The notes under the pieces are model-generated. The model saw nothing but the letters and a program-made list of their open reading frames with translations, had not been told where the DNA came from and ran no database searches. A stretch of 64,000 nt of DNA from Christensenella massiliensis. Its GTDB lineage: Bacteria; Bacillota; Clostridia; Christensenellales; Christensenellaceae. The stretch is taken from positions 2,108,001 through 2,172,000 of the forward strand of contig LT700187.1 in assembly GCA_900155415.1 (NCBI GenBank). The letters run 5' to 3'. Positions 49,791 to 58,494 of this stretch are shown one piece after another. How positions within the stretch are numbered: the stretch's first letter is position 1; each line of letters begins with the position of its first letter. The translations under genes and the position numbers were made by a program.

Positions 49791-49822
49791 CCTGCCCGGG
49801 ACGCTGCAAAGTCTCGGGCAGG
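49791..49822 (+). other. Strong intercistronic hairpin
   Basis: CCTGCCCGGGAC (49791-49802) pairs with GTCTCGGGCAGG (49811-49822), 12 bp with one G-U, loop of 8. No T-run follows, so it is not a normal terminator. Such hairpins after binding-protein genes often protect the upstream mRNA and raise its yield over the permease genes. Confidence 0.6.
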
Positions 49823-49924
49823 GAAAAGGCAAACTGGTTTTAAAGGAAGATGTGGTTTTGCGATCTCTTCTTAGGACAAATACACAGGAAAAGAAATAAA
49901 ACGGAGAAACGTAGGTAAAATCTT

Positions 49925-50857
49925 ATGAAAAACAAAGTGAAGAGTTTAGTTTTACTGCTGGGTTTACTCGTTGCTACCTATTTAGTGTTCTTTATCTTGC
50001 AGCCCACACGTTTTGGCAGCGCGGAAAGTTTGTTTATTCTGTTGCAGCAATGCCTGCTGCCATCCATCGCCGCCTGCGGCTTTTACTTCGTGCTGACGAT
50101 GGGGTTGTTTGATTTCAGTATTGGCGCAAATATCATTCTCAGCGCGCTCGTAGCGTGCATGCTCTCCGTACAGTTTGGTTTCGTGGGGCTAGTGATCGGC
50201 GCAATTTTGGTAGGAACGTTGGTAGGCGTAGCAAACGGATTTTTGTATCTGAAGTTTAAGATACCGTCCATTATCGCTACGGTAGGACTGATGATTATTT
50301 ACGAATGCGTTGCAAGCTACCTGGCGGGCGGAAACAGTTATGTATTGGCAGAAGAATACCGGATTTTAGGACAGGCGCCGTGGAATATTATCATTGCGGT
50401 CATCGCGTTTGCGATCGCTATGTTTATTATCAAATTTACACGTACAGGTATTTATATCAAAGCAATCGGAAAGAACGAACCGATGGCGCAGAATATGGGC
50501 GTTAACGTTTCAAAATATAAAGTAATCGGATTTATTCTCTGCGGCTTCTTTACAGGGATCACGGCGTTGCTGACGATTTGTTATAGCTCAACGGTTATAC
50601 CCGTACAGGGTATGAGCAGCATGTCCAGGAACTTTACACCGATTATGGGTTGCTTTATCGGGCTGGCGTTCAAGAAATATGTCAATCCGGTTATCTCGAT
50701 TATCATCGGTGAGTTTATTATAGCGATGATCATCAGCGGGATTATGACCAATGGGTTGGATTCGACGCTGCAAAACACGATCATCGGCGTAATTCTGTTG
50801 GTCATTGTGGCGGCTATGGGCCTCAAAAACAAGGGAAAGGCCGAAGTGGTTAAATAA
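49925..50857 (+). CDS. Sugar ABC transporter permease (RbsC-like) 1
   Basis: 310-residue integral membrane protein of the branched-chain amino acid/ribose permease family (CUT2). About 8-10 hydrophobic spans are visible, including VLLLGLLVATYLVFFIL at the N-terminus and the conserved GLFDFSIGANIILSALVACM. The EAA-like cytoplasmic loop is TGIYIKAIGKNEPMAQNMGV. Together with the second permease it forms the channel, here as two different subunits where RbsC uses one. Confidence 0.9.
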   Translation: MKNKVKSLVLLLGLLVATYLVFFILQPTRFGSAESLFILLQQCLLPSIAACGFYFVLTMGLFDFSIGANIILSALVACMLSVQFGFVGLVIGAILVGTLVGVANGFLYLKFKIPSIIATVGLMIIYECVASYLAGGNSYVLAEEYRILGQAPWNIIIAVIAFAIAMFIIKFTRTGIYIKAIGKNEPMAQNMGVNVSKYKVIGFILCGFFTGITALLTICYSSTVIPVQGMSSMSRNFTPIMGCFIGLAFKKYVNPVISIIIGEFIIAMIISGIMTNGLDSTLQNTIIGVILLVIVAAMGLKNKGKAEVVK

Positions 50858-50889
50858 CCGCTTGCGTGCGGGCAAAGGAGGAAAAAAGA

Positions 50890-52395
50890 ATGAGTAAAGA
50901 AGTACTGATTAGAACTCAGGACCTTTCCAAAACATTTGGTACGACCAAAGCCGTAAAGCAGGTTTCCTTTGAAGTATACAAGGGAGAGATCCACGGCCTC
51001 ATAGGGGAAAACGGCTCGGGAAAATCGACGATTACCAATATGATCACGGGGATCCATACCGTGACCTCGGGTGAAATGTTTTTAGAAGGGCAAAAATACG
51101 AACCGAAAAACCAGCTCGACGCGAACAGGCATGGCGTCAGCATCATCGTGCAGGAAATGAACACTATCGAAGACCTGACTGTAGCGGAGAATATCTTCTT
51201 TGGTAACGAGGAGCTTTTCATCAGGAACGGGGTCATTGATTCCAAGGCAATGAACAAAAAAGCGCGGGAATACCTGGATGTTTTCGGCTTTGATAAAATA
51301 AATCCGGCTGACGACGTGGTACATTACACGTTTGAAGAAAGAAAAATGATCGAGCTTGTAAAAGCGACTTATTTCAATCCTAAGTTGCTGGTTGTGGATG
51401 AAACGACGACGGCGCTCTCGCACGACGGCCGCGAAAAGCTTTACGAGTTGATTCGACATGTAAAAAATAGAGGTGGCAGCGTGATCGTAATTTCGCACGA
51501 CCTGCAGGAAGTGCTTGAGCTTTGTGACTCTATTACCGTCCTGCGCGACGGCGAGCACATCAAATCCTTTCCAGTGACGGATGAAATCACAGAGGATGAT
51601 CTGAAAAAACATATGGTCGGACGTGAGCTTTCCGGAAAATATTACAGGGAAGACACACATTCCAATATCGAAGGCGAGGTCGTGATGTCACTCAAAGACG
51701 TCAATGTGGAGGGTATACTCAGCAATATCAATTTAGAGCTGCACAAAGGTGAGATCCTCGGTATCGGCGGCCTCACGGAATCGGGCATGCACGAACTGGG
51801 TAAGGTGATGTTCGGTGCGCTTGAAAATCAGACGGGTACGGTAAGCCTGCCGCAAAAGAATGTGGAAATAGGCAGTATTAAGACAGCGATTGCGTCCGGC
51901 GTAGCATATGCTTCAAAAAACAGAGACCAGGAGGGCTTGATGATCAATGCCAGCATCCTTGATAACGTGTGCCTGAGCAGTATGGACAAGCTCCAGAGAA
52001 AAGGATTTATTTCTCCCAAAAGGGAACGTAGATTCACGAACGAATATGCAACCAAGATGAACGTAAAGATGGAGAATATCAACCAGTTTGTGTCGGCGCT
52101 TTCCGGCGGCAACAAGCAAAAGGTCGTCCTTGCAAAATGGCTGGGGCGGGATTCGGATATTCTCGTTCTGGATAGCCCGACGCGCGGGATTGATGTCATG
52201 GTAAAGGCGTCTATCTACGAGCTGATGCAGGAACTTACGAAGCAGGGTAAATCCATCGTAATGATTTCCGAGGAAATCCTAGAGTTGATCGGTATGTGTG
52301 ACAGGCTGGTCGTGTTAAAAGACGGCGAAATCACCGGCGAACTGCTCCGCGAAGAGGGACTTTCCGAAGAAAAGATTATTCACTACATGATCTAA
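50890..52395 (+). CDS. Sugar ABC transporter ATP-binding protein, double NBD
   Basis: 501-residue tandem ATPase of the RbsA/MglA type powering import. NBD1: GENGSGKST (about 40-48) and LLVVDETTTALS Walker B; its signature is YTFEERKMIELVKA in place of the usual LSxGQxQ form. NBD2: a divergent Walker A region GGLTESGMHELGKVMFG but a good signature LSGGNKQKVVLAKW and LDSPTRGID. This leaves one sound composite ATP site (Walker A of NBD1 with signature of NBD2). ATG 50890 follows AAAGGAGG. Confidence 0.92.
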   Translation: MSKEVLIRTQDLSKTFGTTKAVKQVSFEVYKGEIHGLIGENGSGKSTITNMITGIHTVTSGEMFLEGQKYEPKNQLDANRHGVSIIVQEMNTIEDLTVAENIFFGNEELFIRNGVIDSKAMNKKAREYLDVFGFDKINPADDVVHYTFEERKMIELVKATYFNPKLLVVDETTTALSHDGREKLYELIRHVKNRGGSVIVISHDLQEVLELCDSITVLRDGEHIKSFPVTDEITEDDLKKHMVGRELSGKYYREDTHSNIEGEVVMSLKDVNVEGILSNINLELHKGEILGIGGLTESGMHELGKVMFGALENQTGTVSLPQKNVEIGSIKTAIASGVAYASKNRDQEGLMINASILDNVCLSSMDKLQRKGFISPKRERRFTNEYATKMNVKMENINQFVSALSGGNKQKVVLAKWLGRDSDILVLDSPTRGIDVMVKASIYELMQELTKQGKSIVMISEEILELIGMCDRLVVLKDGEITGELLREEGLSEEKIIHYMI

Positions 52396-52407
52396 GGGGG
52401 AAACATC

Positions 52408-53328
52408 ATGAATAAAAAGATGTTACAAAGCGCTGTCCCGTACCTCGGACTTGTGATCGTCATTGTATTGTTTACCATACTGACACAAGGAAAATCCATG
52501 GACGGCTCCAACTGGAAACTGATTATAGAACAGGCGCTTACATTGCTTATTTGTTCAGCCGGCGTTATGTTCGTCATGACGATGGGATCACTCGATTTCT
52601 CGCAGGGTTCGATTGTGGGTCTCGCGTGTTATGCGGCGGCGGTCGTATCGAGCTTCAGCATCCCGCTGGCCATCGTGGCGGCGGTCGGTGTGGGCGCGGG
52701 CATAGGCCTTTTAAACGGCGTGATGCATGCAAAATTTAAAATACAGTCCTTTATCGTTACTATGTGCACGATGTTCATTTTCCGTGGCTTGGTCGTGTTC
52801 TTTACGAGCAACTTCCCTGCAGAGACGCCTTATGCGATTTATGATTACGACAATCTGGTCGGAAAATTCATCGTCGTAGTGGCCATCGTGGCAGCCGGAT
52901 TCATTGTGTTCAGATTCACCAAGCTGGGACGGCAGGTACGTGCAATCGGTTCGGGAGAGATTGCTGCCGCTTATTCCGGCGTAAACGTAGACCGCACCAA
53001 GATACTGGCATTCGTCATTGCGGGTGCGCTCGCGGGCATAGCGGCGTTTTTCGCACTGGTGCGTACGGGCAGCGCTACGGCGCAGACGGGTAATTTGATG
53101 GAAACAAATGTAATGATCGCATTGGTTTTGGGCGGGCTTTCCGTATCCGGCGGTGCGAGATCCAACTACATGGCGGTTATTATCGGCGCCATGATGCTCA
53201 CCTGCCTGACAAACGGCCTCGTCCTCATTGGGGCGGACCCGATCACGCAGCAACTGATCAAGGGTATTATCTTCCTATTGTGCATTATTATCACGACGGA
53301 CAGAAAGAGCGGACTGATCAGCAAATAA
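52408..53328 (+). CDS. Sugar ABC transporter permease (RbsC-like) 2
   Basis: 306-residue second CUT2 permease, related to the first but clearly distinct. Hydrophobic spans include YLGLVIVIVLFTILTQG and LLICSAGVMFVMTMGSLDFS; the coupling loop is GRQVRAIGSGEIAAAYSGV and the end FLLCIIITTDRKSGLISK is typical. 12 bases after the ATPase; AAGGGGG before the ATG. Heterodimeric permeases are known in CUT2 systems such as YtfT/YjfF for galactofuranose. Confidence 0.9.
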   Translation: MNKKMLQSAVPYLGLVIVIVLFTILTQGKSMDGSNWKLIIEQALTLLICSAGVMFVMTMGSLDFSQGSIVGLACYAAAVVSSFSIPLAIVAAVGVGAGIGLLNGVMHAKFKIQSFIVTMCTMFIFRGLVVFFTSNFPAETPYAIYDYDNLVGKFIVVVAIVAAGFIVFRFTKLGRQVRAIGSGEIAAAYSGVNVDRTKILAFVIAGALAGIAAFFALVRTGSATAQTGNLMETNVMIALVLGGLSVSGGARSNYMAVIIGAMMLTCLTNGLVLIGADPITQQLIKGIIFLLCIIITTDRKSGLISK

Positions 53329-53486
53329 TGAGACCTACACTCCTGAATATTTCTTGTGTGTGACCCGGGCGGCGCGGTTTTGATAGGGCTGTGCCGCGCA
53401 AGGTCGCACAGATTTTAAAGCAAAGGGTGTTTTTGATAGTTACATCCTTAAATATATAAAACATGCAATAGAAAGGAAAGCTTGCA

Positions 53487-55454
53487 ATGGAAACACGAAA
53501 CGACTTCAAACACCTGTTGTCTCCGTTTACAATGGGTAAAGTGACCTTTAAAAACAGATTTGTTTTCCTGCCTCATCATACGGGCTATGCGCTTGACGAG
53601 GGATATCTGGAGAATGGACTGTTTTCAGACCGGAACGTAAGGCATTACGTAGAGCGCGCCAAGGGCGGCGCGGCTGCTGTAACGGTGAGTCAGAATGTCG
53701 ATCCGAACAGTCAGATGTCTTTTAAATATGTTTTAGGATTTGAACCACGGAATAAGGATAATTTCAAACGGCTTGCAGACGAAGTACACGAGTACGGATG
53801 TAAAGCGATTACTCAACTGAATCAGGGCGGCCACACGACCCTGATGAATCCTCCTCAGCTTTTGGTCGCCCCGACGCAGATGAACGAGCCGTATTGCCAT
53901 TTTAATACAAAAGAGCTTGAAAAGGAAGATATGGAGCTCATCAAGGAATATTATGTGAATTCTGCTGCATGGCAAAAAGAACTTGGATGGGACGCAGTCG
54001 AGCTGAAAATCGCGCACGATGGGCTTTTACGTACTTTTGTCTCGCCATTTTTCAACCGCAGGGAGGATGAATATGGCGGAAGCTTTGAAAACCGTATGCG
54101 GTATCCGTTGGAAGTGATAGCGGCCATCCGCGAGGCGGTTGGGCCGGATTATCCGATCGGTATCCGGTTATGTGTGGACGAGTTTACATGGTATGGATAT
54201 TCGCTTGAATATGGGATGAAGATTGCCAAAGCTCTGGAAAAAGGAGGCGTCGATTACCTAAGTACGGACGCGGGTACTTTCAGTAGCTGGTATATGCAGA
54301 TTCCGCCGTCGCCGTTGCCGCTTGGCTGGGCGATTTATGAGAGCGCGGAACTTAAGAAAAATGTAGATATTCCGATTACGGCATTCGGGCGTATCAACGA
54401 CCCTGTGCAGGCGGAAACAATTCTTGCGGAAGGTAATGCGGATTTGATTGGCATGTGCCGCCAGTTGCTTTGCGATCCGCAGACGCCTAATAAAACGATG
54501 GAAGGGCGGCTTGATGATATCCGCCACTGTATCGGCTGCAACGAGGGTTGCGTAGGCGTTGATGGGATTTATGTAGAATGTATCCAAAATCCCGGTGTGA
54601 GCAGGGAAAAGCGGCTGGGCATCGGGACTCTTGAAGAGGCGAAAGAAAAGAAACATGTTATGGTCGTCGGCGCGGGCGTAGCGGGCCTTAAGGTAGCGGA
54701 AATCGCGGCCAAGCGCGGCCATAACGTACAGGTATACGAAAAAGACAGTGTTGTAGGCGGACAGGTGCGCCTTGCAGAAAAGCTCCCCTACCGCAACGAA
54801 CTTGAGGAAGTGTACCGCTATATGAAAATACAACTGCAGGAACTGGGCGTTCCCGTATACTATAACACAGAGGTGGATGAGGCGCTGGTAATGCAGGAGG
54901 ATCCTGAGGTGCTGGTGGTGGCGACAGGTTCTTCGCCGCTCATTCCCGATTTTAAGGGACTCAAAACGGCTGAAATGGCAGTCATGGACGTACGCACGGC
55001 GCTCAAGAACGTAGAAAAAATCGGCAATAACGTGTTGGTATACGATGATATTGGATTTTGGCAGGGCGGCGGCGTAGCGGATTACTGTCAGGCGCTGAAC
55101 GCGCAGGTGACGGTGGTGACACCGTCCGCGAGCGTGGGAGTGGATATTGAGAGTGGGCAGGCATACCTGCTCAACAAGCGCCTTTATGAAAATGGTGCGC
55201 GTATCATTACCAATCACGCGATTGCTCGCTTTGACGGCGGGGACGTTGTTTTAGAGAATGTTTATAACCACGAGGAAATGCGGCTTGGCGGACTGGATAC
55301 CGTATTGATTGCAGGACAGAGCCGGTCGGTAAACGGTCTTTATAAGGCATTTAAAGGTAAACGGCCGGAAGTATATTCCGCAGGCGACTGCGTAGCACCG
55401 CGCGCAATAGAACAGGCGATCTTAGAGGCCGAAGTTCTGGCGCGCCGGATATGA
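53487..55454 (+). CDS. Flavin/Fe-S oxidoreductase of the 2,4-dienoyl-CoA reductase / TMADH family
   Basis: 655 residues. Domain 1 (about 1-375) is an Old Yellow Enzyme-type FMN barrel starting LLSPFTMGKVTFKNRFVFLP, with SPFFNRREDEYGGSFENRMRY. The [4Fe-4S] cysteines follow as CIGCNEGC plus VEC (about 347-364). Domain 2 is FAD/NAD-binding: VVGAGVAGLKVAEIAAKRG, then YEKDSVVGGQ. Members reduce enoyl-CoAs or enones, or dehydrogenate methylamines with ETF as acceptor. The usual active-site HxAHGYL reads KIAHDGLL here: the first His is Lys and GY is DG, so the substrate differs. The ETF genes directly downstream suggest they are its redox partner. Confidence 0.85.
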   Translation: METRNDFKHLLSPFTMGKVTFKNRFVFLPHHTGYALDEGYLENGLFSDRNVRHYVERAKGGAAAVTVSQNVDPNSQMSFKYVLGFEPRNKDNFKRLADEVHEYGCKAITQLNQGGHTTLMNPPQLLVAPTQMNEPYCHFNTKELEKEDMELIKEYYVNSAAWQKELGWDAVELKIAHDGLLRTFVSPFFNRREDEYGGSFENRMRYPLEVIAAIREAVGPDYPIGIRLCVDEFTWYGYSLEYGMKIAKALEKGGVDYLSTDAGTFSSWYMQIPPSPLPLGWAIYESAELKKNVDIPITAFGRINDPVQAETILAEGNADLIGMCRQLLCDPQTPNKTMEGRLDDIRHCIGCNEGCVGVDGIYVECIQNPGVSREKRLGIGTLEEAKEKKHVMVVGAGVAGLKVAEIAAKRGHNVQVYEKDSVVGGQVRLAEKLPYRNELEEVYRYMKIQLQELGVPVYYNTEVDEALVMQEDPEVLVVATGSSPLIPDFKGLKTAEMAVMDVRTALKNVEKIGNNVLVYDDIGFWQGGGVADYCQALNAQVTVVTPSASVGVDIESGQAYLLNKRLYENGARIITNHAIARFDGGDVVLENVYNHEEMRLGGLDTVLIAGQSRSVNGLYKAFKGKRPEVYSAGDCVAPRAIEQAILEAEVLARRI

Positions 55455-55467
55455 TGGGAGGCATGAT

Positions 55468-56316
55468 ATGAATATCATTGTATTTGTAAAGCAGGTACCG
55501 GATACCAGCGAAGTAAAAATAGACAGCAAAACAAATAATCTGGTGCGCGAAGGCGTCCCCAGTATTATCAATCCCTACGACGAAAACGGTATGGAAACCG
55601 CACTTGCCCTGCGCGATGAACTGGGTGGCAAGGTGACCGTCGTTTCCATGGGACCCATGCAGGCAAGCTCCACTCTGGAATATTGCCTTAAAATGGGAGC
55701 GGACGAGGCGGTGCTTGTATCGGACCGGCTGATTGGCGGTTCGGATACACTTGCTACGGGCTACACGCTTTCCGAGGTCGCAAAAAAACTTGGTTATGAC
55801 CTGATTATATGCGGCAATGAGGCCATCGACGGATGTACGGGACAGGTGGGACCGATTATGGCAGAAAATCTGGGCATCCCGCAGTTCACATATGTGCGCG
55901 ATGTACAGGTGGAAGCGGGTAGGTTGAAAGTACAGCGCGAGGTGGGCAGGAATATCGAGTTTTATGAAGCGGAACTGCCGGCGCTCGTATGCGTTTTAAA
56001 GGATATCAACCGACCGAGGAAAGCGGAAAAAACGGACAAGAAAGTCCGGTTGATGAAAGTTGCGGATTTAGATTTGGATCTCCAGAAAATTGGCAATGGT
56101 GGTTCGCCTACCAAGGTAGTAAAAATCAAGATGTCCGACGCACGGGCAAAAAGCTATGTGACGATTGACGATTCTCTTTCCGCAGAGGAGCGGATCCGCA
56201 TGATCATAAACGGTGGAATCGAGAAAAAGGAAAAAATTGATCTCTGGCGGGGCACGCCGGAAGCGATCAGCGACAGGCTGATGGAATATGACGGTTTTAG
56301 CAGGTATATCGTTTGA
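55468..56316 (+). CDS. etfB: Electron transfer flavoprotein beta subunit
   Basis: 282 residues. MNIIVFVKQVPDTSEVKID and SIINPYDENGMETALALRD open it, GGSDTLATGYTLSEVAKKLG and GNEAIDGCTGQVGPIMAENL bind the nucleotide. It resembles ETF beta of clostridial Bcd/CarDE complexes more than mitochondrial ETF, the group that binds FAD in beta and can bifurcate electrons; the assignment to that group is inference from these segments. 13 bases after the flavin oxidoreductase. Confidence 0.9.
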   Translation: MNIIVFVKQVPDTSEVKIDSKTNNLVREGVPSIINPYDENGMETALALRDELGGKVTVVSMGPMQASSTLEYCLKMGADEAVLVSDRLIGGSDTLATGYTLSEVAKKLGYDLIICGNEAIDGCTGQVGPIMAENLGIPQFTYVRDVQVEAGRLKVQREVGRNIEFYEAELPALVCVLKDINRPRKAEKTDKKVRLMKVADLDLDLQKIGNGGSPTKVVKIKMSDARAKSYVTIDDSLSAEERIRMIINGGIEKKEKIDLWRGTPEAISDRLMEYDGFSRYIV

Positions 56317-56335
56317 ACATATAGGGAGAAGAAAT

Positions 56336-57559
56336 ATGATAGTTGTTGATAAAAATAAATGTATCGGCTGCGGACTGTGTGCGAAAGCATGCTCGTTTGG
56401 CGCGATAGAAATGAGAGATAAGCTGCCCACGGTACTCGACACTTGCGTTTTTTGCGAGGAATGCGTTAAGGCGTGTCCTGTACAGGCGCTCAAAAATGAC
56501 AGTGTTTCTGCGAAAAAACAGGATTTCAGCGAATATGCGGGCATATGGGCGGTCATGGAAATAAACCATGAGCGTGGACAGTTACAAAAGGTGTCGCTTG
56601 AGCTTCTGAGCGAAGCAAAGCGGCTGGCAGATATATTGGGAGAGCAGGTTTCGGCAGTGCTTCTTTGCCGCGATATTCCCGAGGATTTTGAACAGAACGT
56701 TGCCAATGTAGGATGCGACATAGTTTATATTGTGAAAAACGACCTGCTTGAAAGGTATGATACGGAGCTTTATACCAGCGCGGTCTGTGAACTTGCCAAA
56801 CAATATAAACCGGCAGGCATCCTCTTTCCGGCAACGGAAAACGGACGCGACCTTGCGCCCCGTGTGTCGTGTAGGCTGCAAGTCGGGCTGACGGCGGACT
56901 GTACGGCCCTGGATATTGATGAGCAGCGTAATCTGGTGCAAATCCGGCCTACGTATGGTGGCAATATCATGGCTTCTATCATATCGCCCGACCATCGTCC
57001 GCAGCTTGCGTCCGTACGGCCGAATGTATTACTGGTAAACCCTTTGAAAACGCCTGCAGATACACAGTTTGTCTGCGTGGATATGGAGCTGGATGCAGAG
57101 AGCAGTAAGGCAAAGTTTGTAAAAGCGGTGGAAAAGGAAGGAGTGTTTCGTGACGTTGGAGAAGCGGAGATTGTCATTTCCGGCGGTTATGGGATAGGAA
57201 GCGCGGAGAATTTTCGGATACTGCAGAAACTGGCAGTTAAAATGGATGCCGCAGTGGGTGCGACAAGAAAGGCGGTAGACGAGGGTTGGGCGCCGTTCGA
57301 CATACAGGTTGGCCAGACAGGGAAGACCGTCGCGCCTGAGCTTTATATTGCGTGTGGTATTTCCGGTGCATTGCAGCACACCATTGGCATAAAAAATGCC
57401 AAACACATCATTTCTATCAACACCGATCCGGCAGCGCCGATTTTTACAATGAGCGACGTAGCGATTATGGGCGACGCGGTGCAGGTGCTTAGCAGATTAT
57501 GCGATAAGGTGGAAAAGTATGGCAGGGATTCGTTGCTTACAACAGGTGGAGCAAAATAA
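56336..57559 (+). CDS. etfA: Electron transfer flavoprotein alpha subunit with N-terminal ferredoxin domain
   Basis: 407 residues from ATG 56336 (AGGGAGA upstream). Residues about 1-60 form a 2[4Fe-4S] ferredoxin: CIGCGLCAKACSFGA and CVFCEECVKACPVQA. The ETF alpha part follows (WAVMEINHERGQLQKVSLEL), with the FAD domain GGYGIGSAENFRIL, VGATRKAVDEGW, GQTGKTVAPELYIACGISGA, and INTDPAAPIF. Such fusions are known in CarE of the caffeyl-CoA reductase complex. The extra clusters could link the ETF to ferredoxin. Confidence 0.92.
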   Translation: MIVVDKNKCIGCGLCAKACSFGAIEMRDKLPTVLDTCVFCEECVKACPVQALKNDSVSAKKQDFSEYAGIWAVMEINHERGQLQKVSLELLSEAKRLADILGEQVSAVLLCRDIPEDFEQNVANVGCDIVYIVKNDLLERYDTELYTSAVCELAKQYKPAGILFPATENGRDLAPRVSCRLQVGLTADCTALDIDEQRNLVQIRPTYGGNIMASIISPDHRPQLASVRPNVLLVNPLKTPADTQFVCVDMELDAESSKAKFVKAVEKEGVFRDVGEAEIVISGGYGIGSAENFRILQKLAVKMDAAVGATRKAVDEGWAPFDIQVGQTGKTVAPELYIACGISGALQHTIGIKNAKHIISINTDPAAPIFTMSDVAIMGDAVQVLSRLCDKVEKYGRDSLLTTGGAK

Positions 57560-57606
57560 CGCGGTAAGCGACGGTATTGGCAGAACGGCTGAAAGGAGCA
57601 AAAGAT

Positions 57607-58443
57607 ATGTTCAAATATAGCTATGACGCGCTGGTATATTGCGGCGAGCCGATTAGAACGAGTATTGAACGTTTGGCAAAGTATGGATACGATGCGATTG
57701 AGATGTTGGGTGAACCGGACAACTTCAATATAAACGAAGTAAACGGGTTATGCCGTGATAACGGGATTAAAGTGTCCTCGACTTGTTCAATTTTTACACC
57801 GCAGCGCGATTTGGTACATCCGGATTATAAAATCCGTAACCACGCGAAAGATTATGTGAAAAAAGTCGTCGATTTTACTGCGGCTCTTGGCGGAGAAAAG
57901 GTTATCGTCGCTCCGACGGCGTGTTCGAAAGTCGCGCCTATTGCAGATATTGAAGAAGAACTTAGCTGGGCAGTGGAGAATGTCCGCGAGTGTGCTGAAT
58001 ATGCACAAAAATGCGATATTACGATTTGCCTTGAATCGTGGAACAGGTATGAAACGTATATCACGCACAGCCTGTCGCGCGTGCTTGCCTTATTAAAGCG
58101 GATCGATATGCCGAATGTAGGCGTGATGGGCGACACGTTCCATATGAATATAGAAGAGGCGGACATGGCGCAATCGCTGATCGAATGCGGAAAGGATCTG
58201 GTGCACATCCATCTGGCGGACAGCAACCGCGCCGCGCCGGGAGCCGGACATATCGATTTCGAGCCAATCATAAAGGCACTGGTTGAAATCGGATACGATG
58301 GATACCTGACGTTTGAGCTTCTTCCCGCAGGGGCAGATCCGTTCGCTGTGATGGCGCAGGGCGGTTGCGATGAGTTTTATGACAAGTACACCAAGATGGC
58401 GATCGACACCATCAAAGCGGTGGAAAAGAAATTGAATGTATAA
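57607..58443 (+). CDS. Sugar phosphate isomerase/epimerase family TIM barrel
   Basis: 278 residues from ATG 57607, 7 bases after AAAGGAGC; a longer TTG-initiated form is unlikely. Xylose-isomerase-like (AP_endonuc_2) barrel with the metal-binding set of ketose 3-epimerases: Glu in CLESWNRYE, Asp and His in VMGDTFHMNIEEAD, His in HIHLADSNR, Glu in LTFELLPAG. D-tagatose 3-epimerase relatives act on free ketoses such as ribulose, psicose and tagatose. It may epimerise or isomerise the imported pentose; exact substrate is unknown. Confidence 0.82.
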   Translation: MFKYSYDALVYCGEPIRTSIERLAKYGYDAIEMLGEPDNFNINEVNGLCRDNGIKVSSTCSIFTPQRDLVHPDYKIRNHAKDYVKKVVDFTAALGGEKVIVAPTACSKVAPIADIEEELSWAVENVRECAEYAQKCDITICLESWNRYETYITHSLSRVLALLKRIDMPNVGVMGDTFHMNIEEADMAQSLIECGKDLVHIHLADSNRAAPGAGHIDFEPIIKALVEIGYDGYLTFELLPAGADPFAVMAQGGCDEFYDKYTKMAIDTIKAVEKKLNV

Positions 58444-58494
58444 CCGGGCTGGATAAATCGGTTTACATAAACAAAAAAATTGCGGAGGGGAAAA

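Noticed and set aside
53371-53399. Terminator between the second permease and the flavoprotein
   Set aside because: GCGCGG/CCGCGC gives only 6 bp with a 16-base loop and no T-run; it is unlikely to end transcription.
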